From CADEED01 sp035761265 (GTDB lineage: Bacteria > Pseudomonadota > Gammaproteobacteria > Steroidobacterales > Steroidobacteraceae), in assembly GCA_035761265.1 (NCBI GenBank), contig DASTRL010000029.1, positions 1 through 16,008 on the forward strand: a stretch of DNA of 16,008 bases, given 5' to 3'. Of the stretch, positions 13,523 to 16,008 are shown one piece after another (positions within the stretch are counted from its first letter, which is position 1; every line of letters begins with the position of its first letter). Both the position numbers and the translations under genes were made by a program. Under the pieces are notes generated by a model. That model worked only from the letters and a program-made list of their open reading frames with translations, was not told the DNA's origin and searched no databases.

Positions 13523-14653
13523 TCAATAGCCCTTCCCGAAGTCCACCACCGCGAGCAGCTTGTCGCCGGCGACGAAACGGCGTAGCTGCTCGCGGAAGAT
13601 CAAGGCGCGCGCGCTCTGGCCGAGATCCGACTGCGCCGACATGTGCGGCGTGATGATGATGTTCTTCGCCTTCCAGAGCGGATGATCCTTCGGCAGCGGC
13701 TCGGGATCGGTGACGTCCAGGCCGGCCCCGGCGATCGTGCCCGCATTGAGCGCCGCGACCAGGTCGTTCGTGACCACGCTGCCGCCGCGCCCCACGTTGA
13801 TGAAGAAGGCGTTCTTCTTCATGCGCGCAAACATCCTGGCGTCGAACAGATGTGTGGTGGCCGGCACCAGCGGCAGGGCCGAGACGACCACGTCCGCTTC
13901 GCCGATCATCGCGGGCAGCTCATCGGGCAGGCCCACCTTGCTGACGTAGGCGGGCCCTTCGCGCGAGCTGGCGCGCGTCGCGATGACGTTCATGCCGAGC
14001 GCATGCGCACGCTCGGCCACTTCCAGGCCGATGCCGCCGAGCCCGACGACCAGCAGCGTCTTGCCCTTGAGCGCCTGCGGCTGGGAACCGGCGAAGCCGC
14101 CGCCCCAGCCCTCGCCACGCGCCTGGCGTCCGATGGACACCTGCAGCGAGCGCGACAGCGCGAGCATCAGCGCCAGGCTGTGCTCGGCCATCACCGGCCC
14201 CGCGACGGCGCGCATGTTGGTGACCACGATGCCCGGCCGCTCGAGCGCCTTCTTCCCGAGGCACTCCTCGACGCCGGCCGAATACACCGCGACCCAGCGC
14301 AGCTGCTTGGCGGCCGCGAGCACGCGCTCGTTGCACACGAGGTTGTCGCCGCTCGCGATGGCGTCTGCGTCGGCCGCGTGCGCAACCATATCTTCGAGGG
14401 AGTTGACCACGACGAAGTCGACGCCCGGCGCGATGGCCTTGAGCGCATCCAGCGACCCGAGCGGGGTCAGCACGATCTTCTTCGGCGCCTTCCAGCCCGG
14501 CAGCTCGCGCAGGGGCTTCGCGCCCTCGGCAAGCCCCAGCTCCTTCACCAGGGCGGCTGCCTGCGGATCCGGAGCGCCCGAATCGTTCGCGTGCGCCACG
14601 GCGGCCAGGGCCGCACAGGCCCACAGAACTGCTCGACCTATGCCTTTCGACAT
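13523..14653 (-). CDS. D-2-hydroxyacid dehydrogenase with N-terminal signal peptide
   Basis: The 376-residue NAD(P)-dependent dehydrogenase belongs to the D-isomer-specific 2-hydroxyacid family. GLGGIG (204-209) is the nucleotide motif. The catalytic residues appear to be R289 (VGRGGS), E318 (DPEPL) and H337 (TPHMSAQS). After the second beta strand the sequence is ATRASSR, with no acidic residue, which suggests NADP(H) rather than NAD(H). Unusually, the protein opens with a typical Sec-like signal (K3, R7, hydrophobic AVLWACAALAAVA, cleavage near AHA) and about 30 further residues before the catalytic fold. AGGAG (14660-14664), 6 bases upstream, fixes this start, so the leader is real coding sequence. 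It is convergent with the M20 gene. Confidence 0.86.
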   Translation of the reverse strand: MSKGIGRAVLWACAALAAVAHANDSGAPDPQAAALVKELGLAEGAKPLRELPGWKAPKKIVLTPLGSLDALKAIAPGVDFVVVNSLEDMVAHAADADAIASGDNLVCNERVLAAAKQLRWVAVYSAGVEECLGKKALERPGIVVTNMRAVAGPVMAEHSLALMLALSRSLQVSIGRQARGEGWGGGFAGSQPQALKGKTLLVVGLGGIGLEVAERAHALGMNVIATRASSREGPAYVSKVGLPDELPAMIGEADVVVSALPLVPATTHLFDARMFARMKKNAFFINVGRGGSVVTNDLVAALNAGTIAGAGLDVTDPEPLPKDHPLWKAKNIIITPHMSAQSDLGQSARALIFREQLRRFVAGDKLLAVVDFGKGY

Positions 14654-14717
14654 CCCCTTCTCCTCGTGTCAGGCCTGATCATTCTGGCGGGGACGCGGCT
14701 CGAAGCAAAGTCCGTTA
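14654..14717 (-). other. spacer between glgP and the dehydrogenase gene
   Basis: This 64-base gap lies between two genes on the same strand. It holds the dehydrogenase ribosome binding site and a perfect 10-base palindrome, TCAGGCCTGA (14669-14678). No terminator or clear promoter was recognised, so readthrough from glgP is possible. Confidence 0.35.
14660..14664 (-). promoter_or_regulatory. strong ribosome binding site of the exported dehydrogenase
   Basis: AGGAG on the minus strand sits 6 bases before the ATG at 14653. It is the strongest Shine-Dalgarno in this part of the window, and it supports a start that includes the signal peptide rather than an internal methionine. Confidence 0.65.

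Positions 14718-16008
<1,291 letters not shown>

Overview
The window is GC-rich, densely coded bacterial chromosome with almost no non-coding sequence (largest gap about 170 bases). A TonB-dependent outer-membrane receptor, Sec and Tat signal peptides and protocatechuate 4,5-cleavage genes point to a Gram-negative Proteobacterium that degrades plant- or lignin-derived aromatics. A gammaproteobacterial lineage (for example a Steroidobacter relative) or a sphingomonad-like one would fit, but the sequence alone does not settle which.

Left block (1-4600), protocatechuate 4,5-cleavage. A galD-type 4-oxalomesaconate tautomerase runs leftward off the edge. Divergent from it is a tight four-gene operon, pobA1-ligA-ligB-ligC. 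PobA1 hydroxylates 4-hydroxybenzoate to protocatechuate, LigAB opens the ring at the 4,5 bond, and LigC oxidises the semialdehyde to 2-pyrone-4,6-dicarboxylate (PDC). GalD acts two steps later. The PDC hydrolase, the hydratase and the aldolase are not in the window and probably lie beyond the left edge. The shared 173-base intergenic region holds a good sigma-70-like promoter with an operator-like inverted repeat.

Centre (4600-9230), regulation and uptake. A small array of GGGAC/GTCCC palindromes separates ligC from a convergent LysR-type regulator. That regulator is divergent from a TonB-dependent receptor, whose gene overlaps a second pobA paralogue by 11 bases. This suggests that outer-membrane uptake of an aromatic substrate is coupled to its first hydroxylation.

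Right block (9269-13506), same strand and closely packed: a signal-peptide-bearing subclass B3 metallo-beta-lactamase, a GNAT acetyltransferase, a Tat-signal-bearing enolase-superfamily protein (mandelate-racemase type) and a secreted M20 metallopeptidase, the last two overlapping by ATGA. On the opposite strand, convergent, is a D-2-hydroxyacid dehydrogenase that unusually carries a signal peptide. Four of these five proteins look exported, so the block may be an undescribed periplasmic degradative module; this is inference from context.

Right edge (14718-16008): the C-terminal half of glycogen phosphorylase, a housekeeping gene that probably marks the end of the catabolic region. No tRNA, rRNA, CRISPR array, insertion sequence or phage gene was seen.
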